This document shows positions 8,468 to 18,032 of a DNA stretch of 64,000 nucleotides, piece by piece. The position numbers and the translations under genes were made by a program. Position 1 is the stretch's first letter, and each line of letters starts with the position of its first letter. The stretch is from Bog-473 sp963726005 (GTDB taxonomy: Bacteria; Actinomycetota; Acidimicrobiia; Acidimicrobiales; RAAP-2): assembly GCA_963726005.1 (NCBI GenBank), contig CAVSAT010000006.1, positions 124,001-188,000 of the forward strand, given 5' to 3'. The notes below the pieces were generated by a model. That model ran no database searches, was not told where the DNA came from, and saw only the letters and a list, made by a program, of their open reading frames with translations.

Positions 8468-9359
8468 AGGTCCGGATCGGGATCAGCGCGGGCGGGGAGA
8501 GCCTCGGTCCCGAGGCCATGGTCGCGCTGGCGCAGGCGATTCGCGACACCGGGTTCGACTCGCTGTGGCTCCCCGAGGTGCTGTCGCGTCCGGGGCCGGA
8601 CCCGCTCGTCGGGCTGGCCTGGGTCTCGGGCGCGTGCCCCGGGCTCAAGATCGGGACGACGATGCTGCTGCCCGGCCGCAACCTCGTGTGGCTCGCCAAA
8701 GCGGTCGGCACGCTCGACACGCTCTCGGCCGGCCGCTTCCTCCTCACGTTCGTCCCCGGGCTCGCCATCGGCGCCGAGCGCAGCGCCGTCGGCATCCCGA
8801 GCGCCACCCGCGGCCGTGCTCATGGACGACGCGCTCCCGGTGCTGCGCCGGCTGTGGGCAGGGGAGGTGGTCAGCCACGAGGGCCCGGCGGCGTCCTTCG
8901 CCGACGTCTCGGTCTCGCCCCGACCGGTGCAGGACCCCTTCGACGTGTGGCTGGGTGGCAACCTCCCGGCGGCGCTCGAGCGCTGCGGTCGCCTGGCGGA
9001 CGGGTGGATCCCGGCGTTCTGCACACCCGAGGACGCCCGGGCGGGCAAGGCCGTGATCGACCGGGTGGCCGCCGAGCACGCCCGGGCCATCAGCCCGGAG
9101 CACTTCGGCGTCAGCCTCGCCTACGCCCCCGAGGGCACCGACGTGGCCGCGTTGGCGTCCTCGCCACTGGCCCGCCGTGCCCGCGGGCGGCCGCTCGAGC
9201 AGATCATCCCGGTCGGGCTCGCGCGGCGTGCGCGCCATGATCGGCGCGTTCCTCGAGGTGGGCTTCTCCAAGTTCGTGGTGCGCCCGATGGCGCCGCCGC
9301 CGGAGTGGCGAGGCGAGCTCGAGCGGTTGGCCGGCGCGGTGGGTGACCTGCAGACATGA
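8464..9359 (+). CDS. Second luciferase-like (LLM class) oxidoreductase, two frameshifts
   Basis: TIM-barrel LLM-class flavin/F420 oxidoreductase. Seen: the start VKVRIGISAGGESLGPEAMVAL, GFDSLWLPEVL, LDTLSAGRFLLTFVPG, DPFDVWLGGNLPAALERCGRLADGWIP, and the end FLEVGFSKFVVRPMAPPPEW. The GTG start overlaps the previous stop. Two separate single-base insertions, near 8814 (before LMDDALPVLRRLW) and near 9220 (before GVRAMIGAF), shift the frame by +1 each time; with both removed the protein is about 297 residues. Either two sequencing errors or a young pseudogene. Confidence 0.8.
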
Positions 9360-9413
9360 CGGCGGGCGGCTGACCCGACCGGCGCCGCGCCGCTTCCCCC
9401 TACGCTGCCGACC

Positions 9414-10236
9414 ATGCCCGACCGACCTCTCACCCTCATGGCCGTGCACGCCCATCCCGACGACGAGGCGATCGGCACGGGCGGCATCCTGGCGCGCTAC
9501 GCCGATGAGGGCGTCCGCACCGTGCTCGTCACGTGCACCAACGGGGAGCTCGGCGACGCACCGGGCGGCGTGAAGCCCGGCGACCCCGGGCACGACGAGC
9601 GTGTCGTCGTGCCGCTGCGCCGGCGGGAGCTCGAAGCCAGCTGCGAGGTCCTCGGCGTCTCGCACCTCGAGCTCCTGGGCTACCACGACTCGGGGATGCA
9701 GGGGTGGCCCCAGAACGACGCGCCCGGTTCCTTCTGGCGCACCCCGGTGGAGGAGCCGGCCCACCGGCTGGCCGACCTGATGCGGACCTACGAGCCGCAG
9801 GTCGTCGTGACCTATGACGAGAACGGCTTCTACGGGCATCCCGATCACATCCAGGCCAACCGCATCACCGTCGCGGCCGTGGCGGAGTCCGGGATCCCGG
9901 CCAAGCTGTACTACACCGCCGTGGCGCGCTCGATGCTCCGCGGCTTCCGCGACGTGCTGGCCGAGGCGGGCATCGAGGGCCCGGCCGAGGTGGAGGAGAA
10001 CCCGGACTTCGGCACGCCCGACGAGCTCATCACGACGACGATCGACTGCAGCGCGGTCGCCGCGCGCAAGTACGCGTCGCTGGCCGCACACGCCAGCCAG
10101 AGCGACAACATCTTCTTCCTGCAGATGGGTGAGGAGCTGTTCTCCACTCTCATGGGATCGGAGAGCTTCGTGCGGGCGCTCGACTCGACCGCATGCGCCG
10201 GTCCCCGAGGACGACCTCTTCGCCGGGTTGCGCTGA
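9414..10236 (+). CDS. PIG-L family N-deacetylase, C-terminal frameshift
   Basis: Zinc-dependent LmbE/PIG-L deacetylase. Seen: metal-binding AVHAHPDDEAIGTGG at residues 9-23, TVLVTCTNGELGD, and the third metal ligand block YGHPDHIQANR near residue 142. In actinobacteria this family includes MshB and Mca of mycothiol metabolism, and the size and layout fit Mca/MshB-like enzymes, but I cannot separate them from other PIG-L deacetylases by reading alone. One extra base near 10188 shifts the last 15 codons; the restored end reads HAPVPEDDLFAGLR and stops at 10236. Without correction the protein would run on to 10331 with an unrelated tail. Confidence 0.83.
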
Positions 10237-10523
10237 GACCGGGCCCGGGCCGGGTTCGCGGCCCCAACCGGGACAAAGGGGCGCGCGACCCGGTCCGGAG
10301 GGTCCCTACGTCACGTGCCGGCCGGGGTTGAGCCGGCGCGAGCGCGGGGAACCGATCCAGCGAGCCACCGCGCGGCCGCGACCGACACGGCGGCACGGGG
10401 CACGTGGGGACGAAGGGGCACGCAAGGGGGATACGGGCGAGGGTCGGGCAGGGATTGTTCTCCCACCAGGGGAAATCCCGCGGGCCGATCTGACCGTATT
10501 ACCTGGCGATGCGAGAATCGAGC

Positions 10524-11093
10524 ATGGCCGAGGGAGAGTTGTCCGACGAAGCACTCCTGGCCGGCATGGCCTTGGGGGAACAAGCGGCCGCTGTCACCTT
10601 CGTCCGCCGCTACCAGCGGCGGGTCTTCGGCCTGGCCTACTCCATGACCGGCGACCCAGGGGTGGCCGAGGACGTCGCGCAGGAGGCGATGACGAGGGTC
10701 TGGCGCCACGCGCCCGTCTTCGACCCCCGGCGGGGCTCGGTGACGGCATGGGTGCTCACGATCACCCGCAACCTGGCCATCGACGCGTTGCGCCTCCGGC
10801 GCGCCGTGCCGACCGACCCGAACGACTTCGTCCTGGCGGCGCTCCGGAGCGCCGAGCACAACCCGGAGGACACGGCCCAGCGCACTGACGCCCGGCACAC
10901 GGTGCGGGCGGCGCTCGAGGTGCTCTCCGACGAGCAGCGACGGGCCGTCGTGCTGGCCGCCGTCTACGGCAGGACAGCCTTGGAGATCAGCGAGTCCGAG
11001 GGCATTCCCCTTGGCACCGCCAAGACGCGCATACGCACCGCCCTCATCCGGTTGCGGGCCGCAGTCGAACATGCAGAGGGGGGCAAGAGATGA
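10524..11093 (+). CDS. ECF-family RNA polymerase sigma factor
   Basis: Extracytoplasmic-function sigma factor of about 189 residues. Seen: region 2 (FVRRYQRRVFGLAYSMTGDPGVAEDVAQEAM, with WRHAPVFDPRRGSVTAWVLTITRNLAIDALR), then region 4 (LSDEQRRAVVLAAVYGRTALEISE, helix-turn-helix PLGTAKTRIRTALIRLR). An ATG 15 bases further upstream (10509) is also possible; the second ATG gives the usual N terminus. The stop overlaps the anti-sigma ATG by 4 bases, the standard arrangement for a sigma factor held by a membrane-bound partner. No promoter motif was identified upstream with confidence. Confidence 0.93.
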   Translation: MAEGELSDEALLAGMALGEQAAAVTFVRRYQRRVFGLAYSMTGDPGVAEDVAQEAMTRVWRHAPVFDPRRGSVTAWVLTITRNLAIDALRLRRAVPTDPNDFVLAALRSAEHNPEDTAQRTDARHTVRAALEVLSDEQRRAVVLAAVYGRTALEISESEGIPLGTAKTRIRTALIRLRAAVEHAEGGKR

Positions 11094-11764
11094 GCGAGGA
11101 CATGAGGGAGCGGGGCTGTCCGCAACACGCCGACGACCTGGCGCAGCTCGCGCTGGGCGTGCTGACCGGGCGCGACCGGGCACGGGCCCTGGCGCACGTG
11201 GAGTCCTGTCGGCGTTGCGCCGACGAGCTCGAGCAGCTGTCCCGGGTGGCTGACACCGTCGTGCAGGCGGCCCCCGAGGTGGAGCCTCCGGTGGGTTTCG
11301 AGGTGCGCCTCTTCGAGCGGATGGGCGTCGCCAACGCGCGTCCGAAGCCGCACCGTCGCCTCCGGGCCTCGCGGCTGGTGCCGTTCGGAGTGGCCGCCGC
11401 CGTTGTCGCCCTGGGACTCGGCCTCGGCCTGTCCCTGACGTCGTCCCCTGCGCCGACGGCGCAGGCCCACGCGGGGGAGGTCTCGGCCAACCTCGTCGCG
11501 GATGGGGTGGCGGTCGGCAAGGTCGACGCCTTCGGCGGCGCCAAGCCCTGGATGTCGATGTCGTTGGAGGATTCGCCGGCCCGGGGGACGGTCATGTGCG
11601 CCGTGACCACCAAGGACGGCGTCACCCACTGGGTGGGGTCCTTCGCCGCGCGGAAGGGCTACGGGGCCTGGGCCGCCCCGCTGCACGTCGACCCGGCGAA
11701 GATCCGCACGGCCGAGGTGCTCTCGCCCAGCGGGGCGGTGATCGCCACCGCCACGCTGGGCTGA
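11090..11764 (+). CDS. Zinc-finger anti-sigma factor, membrane-anchored
   Basis: Partner of the preceding ECF sigma factor. Seen: the ZAS motif His36-x3-Cys40-x2-Cys43 in AHVESCRRCADEL, one transmembrane segment at about residues 96-118 (VPFGVAAAVVALGLGLGLSL), and a C-terminal exported domain of about 105 residues with TVMCAVTTKDGVTHWVGSF, like the anti-sigma-K C-terminal domain. It would sequester the sigma factor at the membrane until a signal outside the membrane releases it. The last 60 coding bases are repeated in altered form about 2.4 kb downstream (14180-14256). Confidence 0.9.
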   Translation: MSEDMRERGCPQHADDLAQLALGVLTGRDRARALAHVESCRRCADELEQLSRVADTVVQAAPEVEPPVGFEVRLFERMGVANARPKPHRRLRASRLVPFGVAAAVVALGLGLGLSLTSSPAPTAQAHAGEVSANLVADGVAVGKVDAFGGAKPWMSMSLEDSPARGTVMCAVTTKDGVTHWVGSFAARKGYGAWAAPLHVDPAKIRTAEVLSPSGAVIATATLG

Positions 11765-11776
11765 CGCACCTCAGTA
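11701..11776 (+). repeat. 76-bp imperfect direct repeat, copy A
   Basis: Covers the last 21 codons of the anti-sigma gene plus the following bases up to TCAGTA. It matches 14180-14256 at about 67 of 77 aligned positions, with one gap. The intervening 2.4 kb contains the acyltransferase gene, so the pair looks like the scar of an insertion or recombination event. Confidence 0.8.
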
Positions 11777-12079
11777 ACCTCACGCCCGCGGATCGCAGGG
11801 AAGCACCTCGTTGCTGATGGTCGTGATGATGCTGTCGGGTCGACCTCGGTGACGACGACGCTCGCCCGATGTGCGAGCTCTGGAGTTCACGCAAGGGTCT
11901 GGCGTCGTACGACCGCGCAAGACATCACATTCCATGCTCGCTCGAATTTGCGGCAAGAGCCGCCGTCTGTCCCGCGGGAGAGACGCTTTGTCTGAGGGCT
12001 ATGGTCAGGAAGTGGTCGGGGGTCTGGGAGGAGTAGTGCGGGAGTCTGCTTCTTCGGGCGGAGCATCGCGACAAAATTG
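11777..12079. other. Intergenic region upstream of the acyltransferase
   Basis: About 300 bases without a recognisable gene. It is less GC-rich towards 11,930-12,075, just ahead of the acyltransferase start, so the promoter should lie there. No clear -35/-10 pair could be assigned. The whole stretch belongs to the segment bounded by the 76-bp repeats. Confidence 0.4.
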
Positions 12080-14158
12080 ATGTCGGTCGCGGTCGATCGA
12101 TCCCCGCTCGCGGGCGACGAGGCAGGTACTCCACCGGGAGATCGCAGCTTTCGACCCGACGTGCAGGGTTTGCGCGCCATTGCCATCCTGTTGGCTCTCG
12201 TCTACCACGCCGGGATACCACCCTTTACCGGCGGCTACGTCGGTATCGAGGTCTTCTTCGTGATCTCAGGGTTCGTGATCACTGGGTTGCTGTTGCGCGA
12301 GCGCGAGTCGACGGGTCATACGTCCCTTCGCAATTTCTATGGTCGCCGGGCGCGGCGCATCATCCCGATGGCGACGCTTGTGATCATCGTCACCGTCATC
12401 GTCACGTACCACTCGCTGGGCACGCTGGTCGGACACGAGACCGCAACTGACGGCAAATGGGCCGCTCTCTTCCTCGGCAACGTCCACTACGCCGCAACAG
12501 ATACGAACTACCTGGTTTCGCAGACGGCACCCTCACCGCTGCTGAACTACTGGTCACTCGGCGTCGAGGAGCAGTTCTACATCGTGTACCCGGTGGTCTT
12601 CCTGATCATGGGGTGGTGGGCGCGGAGGGGGTCGTACCGGGTGCGCCTCACCGTCTTCCTGCTCGCCGTGATCATCACCTCCTACGCGTACTCGATCGCG
12701 TTTACCGCGTCGAATGCGCAGAGTGCCTACTTCTCGCTGCTGGTCCGAGCCTGGGAGTTGGCGCTCGGGGGACTCATTGCCGTGTACGGTCAACAGCTCC
12801 AGCGCATTCCCCAGGCGTGGGCGGCAGTCGCGTCGTGGTTCGGGCTGGCGGTGATCCTCGTGTCCAGTGTGACCCTCACTCCGGCCACCGAGTACCCGGG
12901 TGCGCTGGTTGCGATCCCGACCCTCGCCGCCGGTCTCGTCATCGCGGCCGGTGCGGCGGCGCCCCGATGGGGCGTCGAACGCCTGCTACGGCGCGAGCCG
13001 TTCCCCTTCCTCGCTCTCATCTCCTTCTCGCTCTATCTGTGGCATTGGCCGATTCTCGAGATCGCCGCGCAGAGCCGCGGGACGGCGACCCTTCCGGCGT
13101 GGGACAACGTCCTGCTCCTGCTCCTGGCTGCGCTGCTGGCGAGCCTGACGTACCGGTTCATTGAGAACCCGCTGCGCCACGCCCGATTCCTGCGTCGGCG
13201 ACGATGGGCCAGCCTCATCATGGGCGTGTGCCTGGTCGCCGCCACGCTCGCCGTGACGACGTACGAGGAGCGCCGCGCCACCGTCGACCTTGGGAGCCTC
13301 GGTTCGGCGCAGGCGGGCTCCATCTGCAATTCGCCGCTTCCGAGTGTGGTCTCGGGTCTGCGAACCGCGTATTTGTCCGGTCGATCCGAGGACCGGAGCA
13401 AGCCCGCCGGGCAGGATCAGTCCGTCGTGGTGGTCGGAGACTCGACGGCGTGCACCCTGCTTCCCGGCCTCCAAGCCGTCGGCCCCTCGTACGGGACGCA
13501 ATTCCAGAACGGTGCAGTCCTCGGTTGCGGGATCGTCAGCGGAACGATCGCCCCCGCCTACGCCGCTGGCTTCAATTTGACCGCGTACACGGACGCGTGT
13601 CAGGGCGAAGCCAATCGTGCCGAGTCCCTGGCGATCGAACGCTACCGTCCGAGCCTCATTGTGTGGGCGAGCACAGAAGAGCAGAGCTCCATCCTCGTCG
13701 GCACTCCGCAGGGGAACAAGGTCCTCGATCCAGGCTCTCCGGCGTGGGAAGAGGTGATGTTGCAGCGTATGAAAACCCGCGTGGAAAGGTTCCTCGCAAC
13801 GGGAGCGAGGGTCATACTCTTGTTGGAGCCACCACCTGCGCTAAACCCCGACCGGGCTCGTGCGTCGGCGGAGAGCCGCCAAATGAACTCCGAGTACGTG
13901 GCCTACGCGCGGATGAACGCTCTGCTCAAGGAGGTCGCGTCGAGGAACCCCACGCACGTCGCAGTCGTGAATCTCGAGTCTCGAGTGTGCCCATCGGGCC
14001 CGCCATGTGCGTACGTGGTCGACGGGTTCAACGCAAATCCGTCGTCGGCCGAGCAAATTCTCCGACCGGATCAGACCCACTACTATCTGACCGGTTCACT
14101 CTGGGTCGCAAAGTGGCTGGTCCCGCAGATCACTGCGACAGCACAACGGTTGTCATGA
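12080..14158 (+). CDS. OafA/YrhL-type O-acyltransferase with SGNH domain
   Basis: Integral-membrane acyltransferase-3 protein fused to a periplasmic-type SGNH hydrolase domain, 692 residues. Members transfer acetyl or other acyl groups to surface polysaccharides or peptidoglycan. Seen: the family start FRPDVQGLRAIAILLALVYHAG with the conserved His, GGYVGIEVFFVISGFVIT, YWSLGVEEQFYIVYP, FSLYLWHWPIL, about ten hydrophobic segments to residue 395, then VVVVGDSTACTLLPGL (SGNH Ser) and DQTHYY (Asp-x-x-His) at the end. It is a close paralogue of 18545-20948 and of the remnant at 21190-21555, and is flanked by imperfect direct repeats, implying recent arrival. Confidence 0.93.
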   Translation: MSVAVDRSPLAGDEAGTPPGDRSFRPDVQGLRAIAILLALVYHAGIPPFTGGYVGIEVFFVISGFVITGLLLRERESTGHTSLRNFYGRRARRIIPMATLVIIVTVIVTYHSLGTLVGHETATDGKWAALFLGNVHYAATDTNYLVSQTAPSPLLNYWSLGVEEQFYIVYPVVFLIMGWWARRGSYRVRLTVFLLAVIITSYAYSIAFTASNAQSAYFSLLVRAWELALGGLIAVYGQQLQRIPQAWAAVASWFGLAVILVSSVTLTPATEYPGALVAIPTLAAGLVIAAGAAAPRWGVERLLRREPFPFLALISFSLYLWHWPILEIAAQSRGTATLPAWDNVLLLLLAALLASLTYRFIENPLRHARFLRRRRWASLIMGVCLVAATLAVTTYEERRATVDLGSLGSAQAGSICNSPLPSVVSGLRTAYLSGRSEDRSKPAGQDQSVVVVGDSTACTLLPGLQAVGPSYGTQFQNGAVLGCGIVSGTIAPAYAAGFNLTAYTDACQGEANRAESLAIERYRPSLIVWASTEEQSSILVGTPQGNKVLDPGSPAWEEVMLQRMKTRVERFLATGARVILLLEPPPALNPDRARASAESRQMNSEYVAYARMNALLKEVASRNPTHVAVVNLESRVCPSGPPCAYVVDGFNANPSSAEQILRPDQTHYYLTGSLWVAKWLVPQITATAQRLS

Positions 14159-14179
14159 CGATCCGCTGCGCGTCCCGGC

Positions 14180-14250
14180 AATCCGCACGGCCCCGGTGGT
14201 GTCGCCCGGCGGGACGGTGATCGCCACCGCCACGCCGGGCTGACGCTCCC

Positions 14251-14256
<6 letters not shown>
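14180..14256 (+). repeat. 76-bp imperfect direct repeat, copy B
   Basis: Reads, in frame, as a variant anti-sigma C terminus (IRTAPVVSPGG, then TVIATATPG and a stop) and continues into the reversed end of ahcY. It thus carries an orphan tail of an anti-sigma gene next to ahcY, where the original gene end probably lay before the acyltransferase segment entered. The differences from copy A mostly change amino acids. Confidence 0.8.
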
Positions 14257-15693
<1,437 letters not shown>

Positions 15694-15775
15694 GACAGCT
15701 CCTTTGGGTCGGATGTACGTGCGCAGGCGCGCAAAACATTGCGGCGGGCCGGACGGCGGAAGCGCAACGCACGTG

Positions 15776-15793
15776 CTCCGACCTCTGTCGGAG
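15776..15793 (-). promoter_or_regulatory. Hairpin in the ahcY leader
   Basis: A perfect 7-bp inverted repeat (CTCCGAC/GTCGGAG) with a 4-base loop, 83-100 bases upstream of the ahcY start and just downstream of the candidate -10 box, so it would sit near the 5-prime end of the leader RNA. The conserved core of the known SAH riboswitch was not found. It may be an mRNA-stabilising stem, a different regulatory RNA, or an operator on DNA. Confidence 0.4.
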
Positions 15794-15811
15794 GCCGCGT
15801 ACCCGCCTTCA

Positions 15812-15817
15812 ATAATA
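15812..15817 (-). promoter_or_regulatory. Candidate ahcY promoter -10 box
   Basis: TATTAT on the minus strand, in an otherwise GC-rich intergenic region, about 120 bases upstream of the ahcY ATG. No good -35 hexamer is seen, which is common for actinobacterial promoters. It would place the transcription start near 15805 and put the leader hairpin inside the RNA. Confidence 0.4.
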
Positions 15818-15917
15818 GGACGGCCACGGGGCTGGGGCCACACTCCCTTGAACGGCGCCTCACGGAACCCTCACATCCGCTCCTTACCCTGCAAGGCGTA
15901 CAGAGAGGTGGTGCGCC

Positions 15918-17300
15918 GTGCGGGACATGGTCATGCACATGACGGGTTCGAACGGGGTGCTCTCGGTACCGAGCGAGCACCTGCCCGGCCTGGTGGCCCT
16001 GGTGCTGGTCGCTCCCGTCGTCTGGCTGGCACTTGCCGCGCTGCGGGCCCTCTCGACCCACGTCGGATGGGCCCAGAGGACGCAGCGCAGACTCGATACG
16101 CTCTCCTTCGCCGCCAGGGTTGCCCTGCTGGGGACGTTCCTGGGCGCGGTGGTGCACGCCGTCATCGTCCCGACCCATTGGGGGGACGCCCGCGTGACCG
16201 CCATCCTCTTCGTCGGCGACGCGGTCGGCTTCGCCGTGGCCTTCTGGTGGACCTTCACCTCCCGGCGGCACTGGCAGCTCGTCTCGGCCGCCATGCTCGG
16301 CGGGACGGCCTGCGCCTACGCCCTCTACATCGTTCGGGGCTGGGAGACCATGGACCTGGTGGGTCTCGTGACGACCACCATCGAGGCGGCAGCCGCCCTC
16401 GTCGTGCTCTCGCCCGTCGCCTCCACCGTCCCGGCCCGGCAGTACGCCGCCGCGCTGGCGGCGGTGCCGGTCGCCATGCTCTCGCTGCTCGGGACGAACG
16501 TGATCGCCGGAACGACGGCGACCGCGGCCCCGGCCGCAACGTCGGCGGCGGAACCGGCTCAGGCGCCGGCGCCCGCAGTGGCCTCGTCTCCCGCCGCATC
16601 TGCTGGAACGTCCGCCTCCTCCATGGCCGGCATGTCGGGCTCCGGATCGTCCGGCGCTGCCGTGACCGCGCTCTCCCTGCCGACCACTTCTCCGGCGGGG
16701 AACATCGAGTGGCCCGACAACATGTCCACCATGGCGGCCGGCATGAAGATGGCCGAGCCGAACTGCACGGCTCAACCGACCTCGACGCAGCAGCACGCGG
16801 CGGAGGACCTGGTCGACCAGACGGTGGCGGCGGCGCAGAAATTCACGAGCCTGGCGGCGGCCACCGCTGCCGGATACGTGCCGGTGACGCCGAGCGGCAC
16901 GCGGATCGTGCACTACATCAACCCCTCGATCTACCGGTCTGGCCAGGCGTTGAACCCCGACGCGATTCCCGCGCTGGTCTACGTGAACACTTCGCACGGT
17001 GCGGTGCTCTCCGCCGCCATGTACCTCGTCCCCAAGGGGCAGCAACCGCCCCAGCCGGGCGGCTGCCTGACCCAGTGGCACATCCACACGGACCTGTGCC
17101 TCAGCGGGGGTCGGGTCGTGGGCAACGACGCCAACACGGCGTGCGCCGCCGGGAGTGTCAATCGAGTGACCCAACCCATGATGCACGTGTGGATGACCCC
17201 GGTGACGGGTGGACCGCTCACCCCGGACCCGCCCGCGCTGAACGAGGTGGAGGCCGCGCTGAAGATGCCGGCAGCCAGCCCTCCCAACGCGACTGCCTGA
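15918..17300 (+). CDS. Polytopic membrane protein with His/Met-rich exported domain
   Basis: I do not recognise a named family. Residues 20-200 contain about five to six hydrophobic segments (for example LPGLVALVLVAPVVWLALAAL). An Ala/Pro/Ser-rich linker with MSGMSG-like Met runs follows (about 205-270), then a soluble C-terminal domain of about 180 residues. The soluble part contains HYINPSIYRSGQALNPDAIP, LVYVNTSHGAVLSAAMYLVPK, GGCLTQWHIHTDLCLSGG and PMMHVWMTPVTGGP, dense in His, Met and Cys. That pattern suggests an exported metal site, copper being a reasonable guess, but this is inference. GTG start; divergent from ahcY. Confidence 0.6.
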   Translation: MRDMVMHMTGSNGVLSVPSEHLPGLVALVLVAPVVWLALAALRALSTHVGWAQRTQRRLDTLSFAARVALLGTFLGAVVHAVIVPTHWGDARVTAILFVGDAVGFAVAFWWTFTSRRHWQLVSAAMLGGTACAYALYIVRGWETMDLVGLVTTTIEAAAALVVLSPVASTVPARQYAAALAAVPVAMLSLLGTNVIAGTTATAAPAATSAAEPAQAPAPAVASSPAASAGTSASSMAGMSGSGSSGAAVTALSLPTTSPAGNIEWPDNMSTMAAGMKMAEPNCTAQPTSTQQHAAEDLVDQTVAAAQKFTSLAAATAAGYVPVTPSGTRIVHYINPSIYRSGQALNPDAIPALVYVNTSHGAVLSAAMYLVPKGQQPPQPGGCLTQWHIHTDLCLSGGRVVGNDANTACAAGSVNRVTQPMMHVWMTPVTGGPLTPDPPALNEVEAALKMPAASPPNATA

Positions 17301-17381
17301 GCGCTCCAACCACATCGAGCGTTCTCCAACCCCCGTTGTCAAACATCTCGCTCGGCGGACCGCCAATGGCATAGTTGAACA

Positions 17382-18032
17382 GTGGGGAGTGACACGTACT
17401 ACGAGATATTGGGCGTGTCGTCGACTGCCCCCCAGGACGAGGTGCGGGCGAAGTACCGCAAACTCATCCAAAGAATCCACCCCGACCTGGACGGTCCCGC
17501 CGCGCTCTTCCGCCAGGTCCAAGAGGCGTACGAGGTGCTGTCCGACCCCGCTCGGCGCGCGGCCTACGACCGGGCGCTCCACGGCGCAGGCGCCCCGCCA
17601 CCGCGCCAGAAGGCCGAACCGCGGGAGGCCACTACATCGCGACCAGCGGGCCATTCCGGATCGGGCCCAGGACGACCGGGCCCGACCGGGCCGTCGGGCG
17701 GATCTGGGGGGCTGGGCAAGCCAAGGCTGGGCAAGCCAAGGCTGGGCAAGCCAAGGCTGGGCAAGCCAAGGCTGGGCAAGCCAAGGCTGGGCAAGCCTCG
17801 AGGAACAAGGTTGTCCATTCGAGCTTGCGCCGATACCCAGCACGTGTTGTTGGCATGGCCGGTGCGGTGCTGCTCGTTCTCGGCGCCGCGGCCATGGGGC
17901 CTGTCGGCCAAGGTCTCCTCGTGCTCGGGTTGGTCGCGCTCGTCCTGGCCGGCGTGGCGGGAATCGGTGCGCGAGGGAGAAAGCAGTCTGAGGCGTATCA
18001 GCGTTCCGGCATGGCGGCCGTCGACACTATGA
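17382..18032 (+). CDS. J-domain protein running into a 15-bp tandem repeat
   Basis: N-terminal DnaJ domain (residues 5-65: TYYEILGVSSTAPQDEVRAKYRKL, HPD motif in IHPDLDG, VQEAYEVLSDPARRAAYDRAL), which would stimulate an Hsp70 ATPase. A Gly/Pro linker follows, then repeated LGKPR units. After the repeats this frame gives an unrelated Cys/Ser/Trp-rich tail to 18032. The frame that makes biological sense downstream is a neighbouring one encoding a membrane segment and Mrr-like domain, so the natural product is probably one J-domain/TM/Mrr protein broken by a shift at the repeat. GTG start. Two independent genes remain possible. Confidence 0.75.
   Translation: MGSDTYYEILGVSSTAPQDEVRAKYRKLIQRIHPDLDGPAALFRQVQEAYEVLSDPARRAAYDRALHGAGAPPPRQKAEPREATTSRPAGHSGSGPGRPGPTGPSGGSGGLGKPRLGKPRLGKPRLGKPRLGKPRLGKPRGTRLSIRACADTQHVLLAWPVRCCSFSAPRPWGLSAKVSSCSGWSRSSWPAWRESVREGESSLRRISVPAWRPSTL
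17712..17797 (+). repeat. Tandem repeat, 15-bp unit, 5.7 copies
   Basis: Five perfect copies of CTGGGCAAGCCAAGG and a partial sixth. Being a multiple of three, copy-number changes keep the frame; in the J-domain frame it encodes LGKPR, and in the Mrr-domain frame GQAKA. It is not a CRISPR array: there are no spacers. Slippage at its edge is the likely source of the frame break. Confidence 0.95.

Noticed and set aside
15694..15917. SAH riboswitch ahead of ahcY
   Set aside because: The conserved GAGGAGCGCUGC-type core is not found; only an unrelated hairpin is seen.
17712..17797. Possible CRISPR-like repeat array
   Set aside because: Units are 15 bp, contiguous, without spacers and inside a coding region: a simple tandem repeat.
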